DNA of 64,000 nt from Marasmius tenuissimus (GCA_029532415.1 JAQOTA010000046.1:496001-560000), one strand, 5' to 3'; shown: positions 49,607-61,159, counted from the first letter of the stretch. Made by a program: numbers and translations. Notes: generated from the letters alone by a model not told the origin.

Positions 49607-50686
49607 ATGTATGGCCAAAAACTGATGTAGAGTCGCTCACCCAGCTCGCAGTAACCACACCAATGACTCTCCGTTTTCCTCAGATATACAACGCTCGTAT
49701 TCTCAATCTTCGTTCTCGACAGGGTGGTCCGAGCAAAGTTCTACATTGACCCAACGGCGATACTTTCTCAGACTATTACAGTCTCGCAACCTAAAACTGT
49801 AGCTTGGAGCCGTGATGGATACACAGAACCCATTGACTTCATGCTTTTATATCTGGATCAGAGTTCACGACCGACCGCGACTCAGATAGTCGTCATTGAC
49901 ACCGTACAACCAATCGGATCTGATAGTCTGATGCACGGAACGGTCACGTTTACCCCTACAGCTCTCGGGTAAGTCTCTTACGCTTTAGTTCCTTCTCCAC
50001 GAGCGATTGATTTGGTTTAGTAATGTTGAGTTTCGTGCCTCGAAGCTCGTGTCCACCCGTAACAAGGCCGGGTAAGGTGTTCAGCTTCGCGAAACTTTTA
50101 AAGCACGAATCATTGATCTACCAAATTTTCTTTTTAGCTTGACTACAATTGCTGGTAGAGGAGGTCACTTAGCCACAATGCTCGTAGCAGCTGCAGTATC
50201 TCCTCCGTCCTCTTCTGATCAGAACTCGCTCCCTACGTAAGTGCTAATCTGATCTTCAGACTTGATTTGACTTGCCTCTTCGAAACAAGCACCACTACCG
50301 TCACTACCACGGCCTCGTCATCTGTAATAATCTCGTCAAGCCCTTCGCATCCTCGTGCGAGCCTCATGGGACCAATACTAGGAGCCATATTCGCTTCTTT
50401 AACACTCTTAGGACTCGCGTTATCTACTGCCCTCTTTCTCCGTCGACGTCGGAGGAAGAGAAAATTTCCTCCGAGAGTAGGACACAGCGAATGGGCGGTG
50501 GAACCCTTCACTACAGTCTTTCCCTCAATTCCAAAACGACAAAGACGCGAGAGTGATAAAGGAGATCACGATCCGAATCGCGCTCCAGCTCATGGGCGAT
50601 CCACGACTGGAACCGTAACTGAAGGTACCTCAGACCTTAGTTCTAGTGATCCTCCGCCTACATATCGTACATTGGTACATAAATAG
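49607..50686 (+). CDS. Single-pass membrane protein with W-S-R ectodomain and PPxY tail (B2)
   Basis: Five exons join in frame to 283 residues: 49607-49626, 49684-49968, 50021-50071, 50138-50236 and 50290-50686. It has the tiny first exon (MYGQKL), the signal-peptide intron, the ectodomain PKTVAWSRDGYTEP, Ser/Thr stalk, TM GPILGAIFASLTLLGLA, basic RRRRRKRK and tail DPPPTYRTLVHK. The ectodomain and both middle exons are nearly those of 22420, whereas the tail (PNRAPAHGRSTTG, TEGTSDLS) and 3-prime flank follow 24430. It is therefore a mosaic of the two tandem genes of copy A. Confidence 0.78.
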
Positions 50687-51026
50687 GTTGTTTCTCGGGA
50701 ATGATGTTCTCGTCGGTATTTTCCTTATGTTGCATTAAGGTTCACGGAGGGTTGGAATCCCGTCACTCGGTCTTGCCCTCTGTCGGAATGCTTTCGAAGG
50801 GTTTTAATTTAGCTGGTGGAGCATATAATCTTAACGATCGTTCAATGTACGGTATCCCCGCTGTCCCAGTGAGAAAATGTTCCGATTGTTTTTTTATTGA
50901 GAGATATCCAAGAAATAACGTGTGGTAGGAATACCCATAATGTCAGCCTCTTGGTATCAGTTGACATTCATTCTCACAAAATTTCTTTGATCGTACGCGT
51001 CATCAAAGGGTAAAACACTCCGAGTG
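50687..51026. other. 3-prime flank of B2
   Basis: Matches 25365-25700 rather than 23494-23850. Ends in a 27-nt palindrome (GGGTAAAACACTC-C-GAGTGTTTTACCC, 51008-51034) that spans the insertion point of the next feature. Confidence 0.6.
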
Positions 51027-51392
51027 TTTTACCCTCGTTAGCCGTCCTCCGGCTCGTCATCCCCCCAGTTGTTATTTTCCGTCTCGGTGCGGGGGCTGCG
51101 GTGTGGATCCCAGAACAGTGAGTATGTTTCTATTTTTGCCACTGCCAGAACGACTCTAACTTCCCTTCAACCTGCCCGTGCATTATAGGCTACTAGCCCA
51201 CAATCTCCTCTGCAAGTCCTACGAAAAGAAAACATTCAACACTCGACAAAACAGGGAAATTATGAAAATCTCGAGGGGGACCGCTGAAATAGCGAAATTA
51301 TCGAAGTCGCGCCAATTCCGCCAATTTGCCGAATTATGGGAAACTTTCCCATCATTATGGAATATTTCCATTGTACGGTTTCCCTGATGTTG
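51027..51392. mobile_element. 366-nt insertion with target-site duplication
   Basis: Absent from copy A at the matching site. It is flanked by CGAGTG at 51021-51026 and 51393-51398 (GTGAGTG in copy A), a 5-6 nt direct repeat. It has no terminal inverted repeat and no coding frame of note; the interior contains GGGAAATTATG / CGAAATTATCG-like repeats. Family unknown. Confidence 0.6.
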
Positions 51393-51398
51393 CGAGTG

Positions 51399-53506
51399 AG
51401 TTTCTTCAGTTGGGATTTGGGTTGCGAGAAGATTGCTCCCGAGGAGAGTGGCTATAGTGTCATATGTATGCAAGCGGGAGCTAATATTGATGCACAAGAC
51501 TAGGGCTTTGTCCCGTTACTAATCCAACTCGAATGTTGTGAACCTCCAAATCCCGTTTTGGTAAGTACGTAACGGAAAGGTTTTGCAGATTAAACATATC
51601 TTGATGTCCTGACTGACGTTGGTTCAAGCTCTTTCCCCCTCAACACGTCAATCCAGGAAGAGATCCACGAGGTGACTATTAGGACCATCTTGACAACCGG
51701 TTGCACCGTCGTCGATGGTGGTCCACCCTCGCCAGCGACGACATAGAAGTAATCTCTGATCTTATCTAGATCTTATCTTGTCTACGTTCCGGTCACATCC
51801 GCACCTTGCGTTATCCTGTCACACCTCAACGTTCAACCCTCTTTTGCTCTAGCACCATCCCCCTGACCATGATAACACAACAAAGCTCTTATAGCCGTTT
51901 TCGAAAAGGATGGCACAACCTGAAAAGATGAGATACATAACAAGGAAAATCAGGAAGGGTTGAGCGAGGAGAAGAGATACGACCGGCAGCAAACCCGCTT
52001 CGGACACCTCCAAGTCCACTCCAAACAGTGACACCTCCGAATCCACATCAAACATCTCCAAAACCACATCAAACACGTTTAAAACCACCTGCTACGCTCC
52101 GAACGCACCTCGCCCCCGTAAAATGTCCGAAACATTCACCGAATAGGCGGAGCCGCCGTCCATGTTCATCAATTTTATTTTCCTATATCTACAATCCGTG
52201 AAGTGTGGGCCAACCTTTTCCCAAAGGGCTGTAATAGCCTCGCTGACACAGCAGGTATGGAGCTTATTTCTCCCGGTATCACAATCTGATGATTGTTCTC
52301 TTCTGGGCCCAAAAATGGACTCAGTGGACCGTTTGACCGGGTGTCGGTGTCGGTTCCCTCTCTGATAAAATCCAAGGCTCTTTGATTTCTCCCCAACTTC
52401 CTTAACGTCGGTATCGATTGATCGCATCCTCGATACCATCACTCAGCTCATTAGGGACTAAACATCAAACTGGTATGCGCTTCCAGGACATGAAGTAGGA
52501 GATATTGAAAGGGTGGAAAGGTAGACAACGGGCATAATAAGAGGTTGAGAGGAATGGTATGCTTCGTTTCAATGTGTTTTCCCTCTCCATTTCCCGTTCT
52601 CTGTGTTCTGTTCTCAGAATGCGAGATCTTTTGCCTCATTTGCATCTTTAATCATCGTTGTCGGTTCGTTCTGGCTCAGGCCAAGACGAGTGACGCGAGG
52701 ACCTCGCGAAGAGACACCCATGACAACTGACATGTTTTGCGCTTTTATATAACCTATCAGCCATACAGGTCTGGCAGAGATGGATGTCTTGGTTCTTGCG
52801 TTTTTCCTGTCTTTGTTAGGACTCGGTTGGTTGCCGTAGTGCAGCACGGGTTACACATCCTGTGTGCGCTCGGATTCTTCAGCTTCGGGCCGTCCTCCTG
52901 TTGTTTTTCTGTCCATCTTTTGGTGCCTTTTTTAGATGTGCTGTCACTGTTCACTTCTCGAGAAGTGGTGGTCCGCCTGGAACACATGACTGCCTCCTGC
53001 GATTACCACTTCCCACTTATCATTCTTTCGTTTTTCCTTCTCTACATTCACACCAAAAATTTCACTGGCCGCTCTCCACGCATCGAGGAGGTCTTGCCCT
53101 TCTTGCATAGGCTACCAAAGGTTCGGTCTCTTCTTGGAAGTTGGCGTCAGAGGCTAGCTTCGACCTAACAACATTAACTGCCCTACTCCCGGTGTACACT
53201 GCGGAATCAATCACCCATATCGATCCAAGGGCGCGGCACGTTTGATGTCACCAGCGATTTTTCCACCATCCTTGCTACGGCCGATCTCGTGATCACACGC
53301 TCGCGCGTGTTACGTCAATCCTGTCAAATGTTTCCCTTTGCATTGGCCACGAGGCCTCGTTGGAGTTTGGCTGCCGTCCGAGATCTATTAATTCATTTGG
53401 TTCGCCAAAACTTGAGGCATCAGCATGCACTCCACGCGGCCTTTCTGACCCTCTTCCTACACCACCATCACCAACTATCAGTCTCGAGGTTAGAGGAGCA
53501 AGCACC
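51399..53506. other. End of copy B and intergenic region
   Basis: 51399-52185 completes the duplication and includes the dead counterpart of the 26006 exon (near 51650-51745). 52186-53506 shows no gene I can support; the plus frame 52737-53168 has no family motif. Confidence 0.4.
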
Positions 53507-55616
53507 ATGAATGAGACGAGGTGGGAAAATGGTTCGTTCACATATAGAAAGGTCCGCCCAATTATTTTCATTGTATCCGAGCTCTGAATACATTAGCTGT
53601 AGAGAGACCCCGGATCTCCCTTGAGCAAGCCCGCTCAGTACTTGTATCGATCAGTTGCACGCTATCCAACGCCTGTGCGCGCCATCGAAGCACTCAGGAA
53701 AATTGGTCGACCACCTTCCAGAGTAAATGTCTCCCATCCGGGTACAGCACTGCAGACAGTGTGTCAGATTCTGCTTGCTCTAGCTTCCCACATGAAAGCC
53801 CAATGCACAACCACTTCCATTCAACTTTGTACTCACTGGGAAGCAGTACTCGCCGACTGGGTGGATTTTCTCCTTCGAAAGTTCATTCTTGGTTCCGAAA
53901 GGCCGTCTACCCCTGCTGGATTGAACGTCTTCGAGTGTAGCATAACTGCACTCAGCGCTATTCTCGACTTTCCCGACCGCGATGCTCAGATAATCAAAAA
54001 CGTTTCTCCAAATCTCCAATACCTCGTGACTCAAGCGTGGTATTTCCTCATCGATATCCAACACGCGAATTGGGGGCCGTGGTCGTGTGCCTTAGTCAGT
54101 CTAGCCCATTCCGACCCTTACGCATATGCATTACCTACAGCAACGGATCCGAATCTCCCAGTGCTCTACAAAGAGAACGCTCAGCTCGGGAATATTCTCC
54201 TTAAGCATCTTATCACAAGGATCCAGCGCCTCCGCACGATGATGAAGGAGGAGTTTAGCTTCTTCAAAGCATACGTTATGCTCCTCACGACGGAACCACG
54301 ATGTTTTAGGGGCCCCAATCCACTTTACTTGCGAAACTATATCCGGGGTACACTTGCGGCCTTGCTGGACATGGTGTCAATCTTGCTCCCTTTGAAGCGA
54401 AAAACTCTCTTGACATGTTCGATTCATGATCAGGAGTTCAAGGACGCCCATGATCTCGTTCTACTCTCTGTCATGACCCTTGACCGGCATATGCACGACC
54501 CCGTCCGTGTTCAGCAGGTTCTCGAAAGTGGGTTTGTCAAGTCGGTTTTGCTAGCAGACGAGAGATACTTCGAGATGGACGAGAAACATAAGACAAATGT
54601 CGAGGGTCGATTTGCAGAGTGGGCTGCAAAGGTTATCGACAACATGGCCCGATATTCCGTTTATCCACTGGTGCTTCGCCAATTCATCCGGTATAGTCGA
54701 CGAGATGAGGTGAAACCGGGAAATCTGGTCGAGAAGGGATCGACTTCGCTGTGGAAGAGTTGGAAGAATGCGGTTGGGAAATCTGCCCTGCTGTACGACC
54801 TATGGCAAACGAGCAAGGAAAAAGGCTTGTGTTCACACTCCCAGGTAAGTTATCCGGGAGAGACCCCTACTTTCCTCATAATCTTCTCATACGTTTTATA
54901 GTGTCCCCTCGAGGGTAAGTCACCCGAGGAATGCCTCAGTGTACGTTACCGCCGTTGCTTGGACTGCAAATCCGTCATCTACTGCTCTCTCGCCTGTCGT
55001 AAAGCACACTGGAAGGAAGAGCACCGAGCCATCTGTAACGAAATTGCAGCGATGAGGATGCGTAGGTAGCTCGATGGCTCGCTTAGTACACGTTGACGGA
55101 GTTCTTCGGATAGGTGGAAGGTCACCAATGACTCGACATGATTTGGACACCTTCGGAATGCTCCTCAAGCGCTATTTCCACACTCATGTCGAAACTTTCG
55201 ACTACTTGGTAAAAAAGTATCGTTCCTCGATTGCGCCTCAGCACCTAGAACCGTCCATCCGGGACAGACGACGTCACCCAATCGCGTTTATCGACTTCAA
55301 TGTCCCTGAAATCCCGTCGGTAGAGTTAGCGGAGCTACTGCACCCTTCCTCTTTGAGCGGTCGTATTCAGGAGAGGTATCGATGGGAATCCGGATGGACG
55401 GAGACTCTCTTGAAGACGTGGGAGGATACGGACGCGAACCAGTTGCTTGTTTTGGCTGCTTTCGCTCGATCACAGTTTTCGTCTTGGCCGTATGCGATCG
55501 TGATCGATTTCCCCGTCAGTGGGGAAGACGAGCAGGAGCCGCCTGGGGAGGTGGAAACTTCCACGCTGGAGGGTGCTCGAAAAGGAGTGGAAAAAGTTAG
55601 ACTATGTACAGACTGA
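53507..55616 (+). pseudogene. MYND-type zinc finger protein (copy 2), frameshifted
   Basis: Exons 53507-53551, 53639-54844 and 54902-55069 join in frame to 472 residues (MNETRWENGSFTYRK, then YLYRSVARYPTPVRAIEAL). The MYND finger lies at about 418-460 (C-P-L, RRCLDCKSVIYCS, C-R-K, H-W-K, H-R-A-I-C). The frame then meets TAG at 55067. A further 180-residue block (from 55074, LVHVDGVLRIGG to KVRLCTD) lies in the +1 frame and corresponds to the C-terminal part of copy 1. A 25-nt GT-AG stretch (55062-55086) would restore frame but is too short to splice. Either the gene is broken, makes a 472-residue form, or the assembly has a 1-nt error. The first intron uses the weak donor GTCCGC, so the 15-residue first exon is less certain. 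Confidence 0.68.
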
Positions 55617-56067
55617 TATGAACACTCCTACAAACATTGCCAGTTCCCTATTCATATAGTCCGAGAAGTGTTAGGACTGGAGAGTAACAGCACCTTCTCG
55701 AAGGAAGAAGTCTCTTGTACTGGACATCGTGGCTCAATAATTATACGTTCACCTGTATATAGCCATTCAGATATGACCCGATTGCAAACTACCATCTGGA
55801 AGCTAACTGGGCCCATACCTCTCGCTCAAGCTGGTTCAGAGGTCATCGTCGGCGTGAGAGAGAGAATATGTGGTGGCTACAGGAAAGAAACTGACAATAA
55901 AGTCAGTTGAAACTGAACACAATCTAAATTGCGAGCCCAAAAGTCACGAAGTCTCTAAAATACATGCGATGTGGACAGTAGGTACATTGTCCCAAAGTAA
56001 TTTGTAACATTGAAAATGTCAATCCAATCTTTCCCTCGATTCAGGCGATCGCATCATACTAACGAAT
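55617..56067. other. Intergenic between convergent genes
   Basis: Short region between the plus-strand MYND copy and the minus-strand membrane protein; no features beyond likely 3-prime UTRs. Confidence 0.4.
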
Positions 56068-57576
56068 CTAGTCAATCAGAATATTCGGTACCTCCCCGTT
56101 TCCACCATACGCCCATTCCGACTCCCGAAGATCCTTCACCTTCTCAATTCTCTCTTTCAACTCGGTCATCGTACGACTTTTTTCCTCTCCGGATCCGTTC
56201 GCTGTAATAAACAGCCCCTGTAGCTCAAATATCTTCTGCTCAATCTGCATCTGCCGATCCGTTCTCGCTCGAGATGGCATCCCCAAGTAAGCTGGTGACG
56301 GTGCAGGGTTGATTGACACCAATATTGATGGCGGTATGGAGATCTCCGATGCCGCTTCGTAGGAGGCTACAGTGGTACTGGAGACATCAGAGGCGGCGAG
56401 GGATTTTGTTCCTGTGCGAGCACAGGAGTATATTGAGGTGCTGACTGAGCTCGTATTGTCGTGTTCTCCCTCGAAAGTTTCTCGAAGGGGCGTGGTCGAT
56501 GAGATTGAGTCGACTTTTGAATGTCTGCTGCCCTCAGCTCTTGTCAGAGCTCCCTTTGGACACCTGCTGCTAGCAGTCATTTCCACAGTGGCTGGTGCCG
56601 AGACCATCATGTCCCGGCGAAGTCCCTCCAGATGATCTGATCTGCCTTGTCGTCCAGAACGACGAAGCACCAGCCAAATGAGCGCGATCACTAGAACCAG
56701 GAATGCAATCCCCCCGATTATACTTCCTGCGATAATCGCCTTGGGCTCTTCCCTTCTGGTTCCGGGCGATTCCACCGGATTTGTGTCAGATGTTTCATTG
56801 GCTGCCATACTTATTAAATAGATTAATACTTTGTCAGCTAGTGACAAGGTGAACAGTTACCTGGAAGTTGTTGTTGCTTGGGCTGATGGCGCCTCAGTAT
56901 CTGTGCCATTCCCAGCTATGTTGTTGCTAGTGATTGGAAAGCAGTTTATGCACACGTCAATCAAGTTGTAATAATCAACACGCACGTCGCCATCATCACA
57001 TTCGAACTAGCAGCGTTTTGTCTGGCTATAGTCGTGATCACAGTGGTACCTGAAGTCCTGTATGTCAAGGTAAAGCTAACGATATGTGAGTAAATCCGAC
57101 ACGCAAGCGTTCGAGAATATGCATAATCACATACTCGCCTTGAAATACACTTTTGATTATTGATATCCCTTCGCTGGTTGTTCATCATTCGGACACTAAT
57201 GATTGGTTATGAAGAGGAAATCGTACCCAAGCACCGCTGTGGGGTCTATTCTCCTCCGTGATACCTCATCCACGTCGCTGTCGCGTCGAATTTGATTGGT
57301 TACCATTGGGGTTACGGTAGGTTGCAGGTCAGGACCAAGATGCATGAGTTCGGATTGAATGTCTTTGGTATATGTGCTAACCCGAGACCAGCTGGCAGTG
57401 TTGCTATGCGAGAGCGTAGTTGCAGAATTGGGCTCAATGGGAATCTCTGCTTGGACCTCGAGCAATATGAGAATTAGGACCGCTGGTAGACAGCTAAGGC
57501 GAAAGGCGTCATGTCGTTAGCAATCACCTTTGGGATGAACAAGGAAGTGATACATAGTTCCGCGGCGCATCAACAT
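56068..57576 (-). CDS. Single-pass membrane protein with W-S-R ectodomain and coiled-coil tail (C)
   Basis: Five exons join in frame to 395 residues: 57576-57554, 57493-57227, 57075-56986, 56926-56861 and 56809-56068. The first exon encodes MLMRRGT and, as in 22420, a phase-2 intron splits the signal peptide (then CLPAVLILILLEVQA). The ectodomain has EIPIEPNSATT and NTASWSRVSTYT, matching PKTVAWSRDGYTE of the plus-strand genes. A Thr-rich stalk, TM (IIGGIAFLVLVIALIWLVL) and basic RRSGRQGR follow. The long tail is Ser-rich and ends with a predicted coiled coil (QMQIEQKIFELQGLF, MTELKERIEKVKDL) and no PPxY. It appears intact and is the most diverged full-length member. Confidence 0.76.
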
Positions 57577-58041
57577 CGCTAGCGAGCCTGAGCAGACCTG
57601 AGGAAAGGAAAGATCGCTATGGTCTCCAACTGATCCACATATTTATTCTACTGACCAAAAGACATATTGGCAATGAATATCAGCTTACGTAATGATCCCC
57701 GGGGTGCCCAGTGATGTGTGATGTCCGCGCTGGTCTGGATGTGGTCTTCGGGATGATATCTCACGAATTACATGTAAAGGCGTAATTGGGGCGGGATAAT
57801 GGGAGCACCAAGCTTGAATAAAGACAAATCTATCAAAACAGAGTATTGAAAACATGTCGCAAGGCTGTCTTCTGGTATTACTTCCCGGATGATCGAACTA
57901 CCAGCAGTTTACCACCATCAAATACAGTCGATCTTGAGTTTCCTTCCTTCCCAGTACTTGTACAACGCTCTTCGAGAGCCAGATTTCTCATACCAGTTGT
58001 GTTATTTCGAAAACACATCCACCATGCCATCGTCGTTACTA
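57577..58041. other. Intergenic, no gene seen
   Basis: Promoter of gene C and 3-prime region of gene D; nothing else recognised. Confidence 0.4.
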
Positions 58042-59032
58042 TCAAGGTTTCTCATCAACAGTTTTTTCATTCCACCCATACCCAAAATCCCCGCCACTGT
58101 ATGGTGGGAGCGTCTCAGGTCGGTTGACGACCGGCGTATCCTGCTGAAGCTTGTTCAAGCTCGGACCTCCCTGTGGTACCCGGCGATGACGATGGCGGAG
58201 GAAGAAAACAGCAAGAATCAGGAGAAAAAGCGACATGACGCCGCCGACAACGCCTCCGATGATAGTACCATTGCGGACTCTGGCTTTTGTCGTCGAAAGT
58301 GGAGCTTCGGGGGTCGTAACACTGGACATACTTGGTATGCGATTCAATGAATTGTTCACGTCGATATGCAGAGACAAAAAAGTTCACCTTAGAGTCGTTG
58401 TAATTGCTCTAGGCAATGACGAAGTGGAACCAGGAATGACAAGAGTGGAAATTGTGCTCGAAGAAGGCTTTGTGCCCGAGGTCGACGACTCTGTTACGAC
58501 CAGCGTGAACAGGCTGCGACGAACTGCTTTCAGTAGCCCTTTTCGAAACGAAAAATCTCTAGATTCTCACGGAAAAGGGATGACCAGAGGAATCAGCTTG
58601 AACGTGCTGAAGGATGCAACTCAGCAAGGTGGGCAGCCGTTCGATACAAGTCATACCCTAGCGAGCACACTTCGAGTGGGAGTGTGTCATATGCCTCGTT
58701 GCGGTTGTAGGTTGCTGTGAGTTTTTGTACCTGGTATCCCGAAAGGCGGTCGTACATATTGACCTGGCATTCCTTGGGACGATCCCTGGCGATCGGTTGT
58801 AAGGCTGGTATTGTCGAATCCTTTGGCTTGTTGTGATCCCAAACTACGATGTATGGTTGGCAGGCTATTGCTGTGTGAGTGTTTGGCCGGACGCTGTCAT
58901 CCCCCCTAATACTGGGTAGAATTGCAACCCAGAAGAATATCTGTGGGATTCTTGATGATATTCAACGGTTCTTTTAGTGCGGACCATTCAGGCTAACAGC
59001 GGACAAAGATTGTACATTACTTTGCGACACAT
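58042..59032 (-). CDS. Single-pass membrane protein with W-D-H ectodomain (D), integrity uncertain
   Basis: A tiny first exon candidate (59032-59016, MCRKV) resembles those of A2 and C. The ectodomain exon ends at 58657 and contains FFWVAILPSIRG and YIVVWDHNKPKDS. A stalk exon at 58523-58388 (TESSTSGTKPSSSTIS) joins in phase to the last exon, 58330-58042, with TM GTIIGGVVGGVMSLFLLILA, basic RHRHRR, and a tail with TLPPYSGGDFGYGWNEK (LPxY type). Exon 1 and the ectodomain exon do not join in the same phase, because about 10 nt present in relative E are missing in D. The ectodomain-to-stalk join is also off by one. D may be newly damaged, or use splice sites I have not found. Confidence 0.5.
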
Positions 59033-60400
59033 CTCAGAGTTCAAGTAGACAAGTAGGGAGAGAAACACTAGCCTGGTCCAGCCGACGTTGTAGTGGTTGA
59101 ACGTTGAGTGATTGGGCCATGAAAGCATTGGACATATCTTCATCTATCGCTCGAACTGCCTTTCCCTAAATAGAATGATTAATGCCTGCGTCGCGTTAGC
59201 AGTGTATTGCGGTGGACATTGCTCGAATAATCAGATCGTCGAGATGGGGGCCGTGATCCTAATCTCCAAAACCGACGAATCGAGATGATGTAACCATGGA
59301 GAGCTGGGCTCCCGGTCTAGGGTCTTTCTTGGCCTTTGGCTCTTCGCCTCCATTGTTTCTATCCTTCGCCTTCCTCCACTGGATTTCTCCTACGTGAGTT
59401 ACGTCCGTACACTCTCACGCGCGCCCATCTCTGATCCCTGTAAAATGCTCATCACCATATCATCTATAGTGGGCAAACCATATCTTTATATCGTACTATC
59501 GATTCTGTCATGCGCGGGAGATATACACCCGATAGTAAGACCTTGATTTTGCCTTTGCTCCATGTGTTGCCATTCCGTCAGCTAAACATCTCTCTATTAA
59601 CGAACGGTGTTGATTTCCCTCCTTACGATCTCTTTTCTTTTTTGTCTAGCATTTGCTATATTTCGGATGTTGTTCCTATGCGACAAGTGTATATCGGGCA
59701 TCCTCCTCGTCCATTCTTACCACTATAAGGCCGTCTCTATCGTCGTCCTCACTACAAGATTCGAGGTATCATAACCTACACAGCCTACTCGGAATATAAA
59801 TGAGGTGTTCTACATATCTGTGCTATCGCAAATCGACCAGTTTGCTGGAGGAGGGAGGTTCCTTGAATCATTCGGGTGACTCGGCTCAGTTCCAGACAAC
59901 CCCAGCCGGACAGTGACGAAGTCGTCTGAATGTTTTCATGTGACGATTTGACTCAGTTACACAAATATACCCTGTAGCCAGCTGCCATGATCTCGAAAAC
60001 CGAGGGAAGGGAAAGAGACACCCCGTTTCTCTCACTCTCCACTGCCAATGCACGGATCCAGAACATGGGCTCGGTACCACTATACGAAACTCGCCTTTGT
60101 ATCGTCCGTAATTGATGAGTGGATCCCACCCTCTCTATATGTTGCTCATTTTGTTGCCATATCAAGGTTGATATGGGTTGAACATCCGTTATCTTGTTCC
60201 CTATCCAAACCTTCTACATGGGTATGCTGCTAATGCCGAGCACAGGCCGCTGAGCTTGTTCCGACAAAACAAAGGATTGGGCCCGGGCTAGTGCTCAGTG
60301 GCCAGTGTAATTATACCAAATCAAGTGTGCCCGTTGGACCTGGCACCTTCAACCTCCTTGTGTTTACATTGATACCTATCCCACCTTCTATCCTAGACTA
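59033..60400. other. Intergenic; start of a tandem unit
   Basis: 59295-59390 (GAGAGCTGGGCTCCCGGTCT, TTCGCCTCCATTG) is related to 62830-62900, showing that upstream DNA was duplicated along with genes D and E. No gene seen. Confidence 0.45.
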
Positions 60401-60790
60401 CTGACCTATTTTAATCAATTCGTATGGGGTTTTGTGTGTGACAAAAAAAATTGCTGGAGAACATTCGTATGGCAGGCAAATTCCTCCGAGTGACCTGTGA
60501 CAAAAACAAAAGTTTGTACGCCACTTTCGTGTCGACGGGGGCTTGGGGTGGATGAGTGGGGAGAATGGTGGCAGGCGAGGCTGCCGTCCGCGGTAATTCA
60601 CAGAAAACACCCGACTTGTGCAAAAAAATCCCAAAAGGGGTCATTTCTTGACTTTTTAGGCTTACTGCAAGTTTTGTCACATACCGGGACATTTCGTATG
60701 ACCCCCCTGTGACTACGTGACCATACGAAAAATTTTCGTATGCGGAGAGGCCTGTGACGTGTGATATACGGATTGAATGAAATAGGTCAG
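60401..60790. mobile_element. MITE with Tc1/mariner-like ends, copy 2 (390 bp)
   Basis: Ends are inverted repeats starting CTGACCTATTT and including CAATTCGTATG and GTGAC, nearly those of the 28399 element. TA flanks both sides (60399-60400 and 60791-60792). The interior is longer and unrelated apart from the ends; no transposase. Confidence 0.85.
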
Positions 60791-60792
60791 TA

Positions 60793-61159
60793 CCATGTAT
60801 ATCAAATTAGAGTTTGGAGCAGAAAGCGGGCCAAAAGGTTGTTATATTCTCTTTTGAGTCACAGTGGTCTCATTGTATTGCCTACAATATGTCAGGTTAC
60901 ATACAGGTGGAATCTGACATTGAAATACCCCCAGTGTCAGTGATCTACGGGCTTTCCGTTGGCTGGAACCATCATAACAAAGTATAGAAGAAATGTTGTA
61001 TGCATAGCTTTGTGTATTTATTTTCAAATGACAAAAGTTCTAGTCCATGTAACTTGAGCTTGGGGCTTCCTTTCCCTCCATTGCTCATACTGGGTTTCTC
61101 GATCTTGAGATTTGTCATATCATTCATTGGTCAAAGAGGCTCTCACCACGCCATAGCAG
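60793..61159. other. Intergenic, no gene seen
   Basis: Between the MITE and gene E's stop codon; no features recognised. Confidence 0.4.

Larger units (their letters stand above)
46307..52185. repeat. Segmental duplication, copy B (5.9 kb)
   Basis: Matches 19238-26545 in order and orientation. Differences seen: one membrane-protein gene instead of the A2/A3 pair, a 366-nt insertion at 51027-51392, and loss of the start codon in the 26006-type exon. Confidence 0.85.

Noticed and set aside
52737..53168. 143-codon plus-strand frame with hydrophobic stretches
   Set aside because: No start context, family or conserved copy; hydrophobicity comes from T-rich DNA.
55062..55086. 25-nt intron that would repair MYND copy 2
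   Set aside because: GT-AG and frame fit, but the length is far below that of known spliceosomal introns; kept only as a finding.
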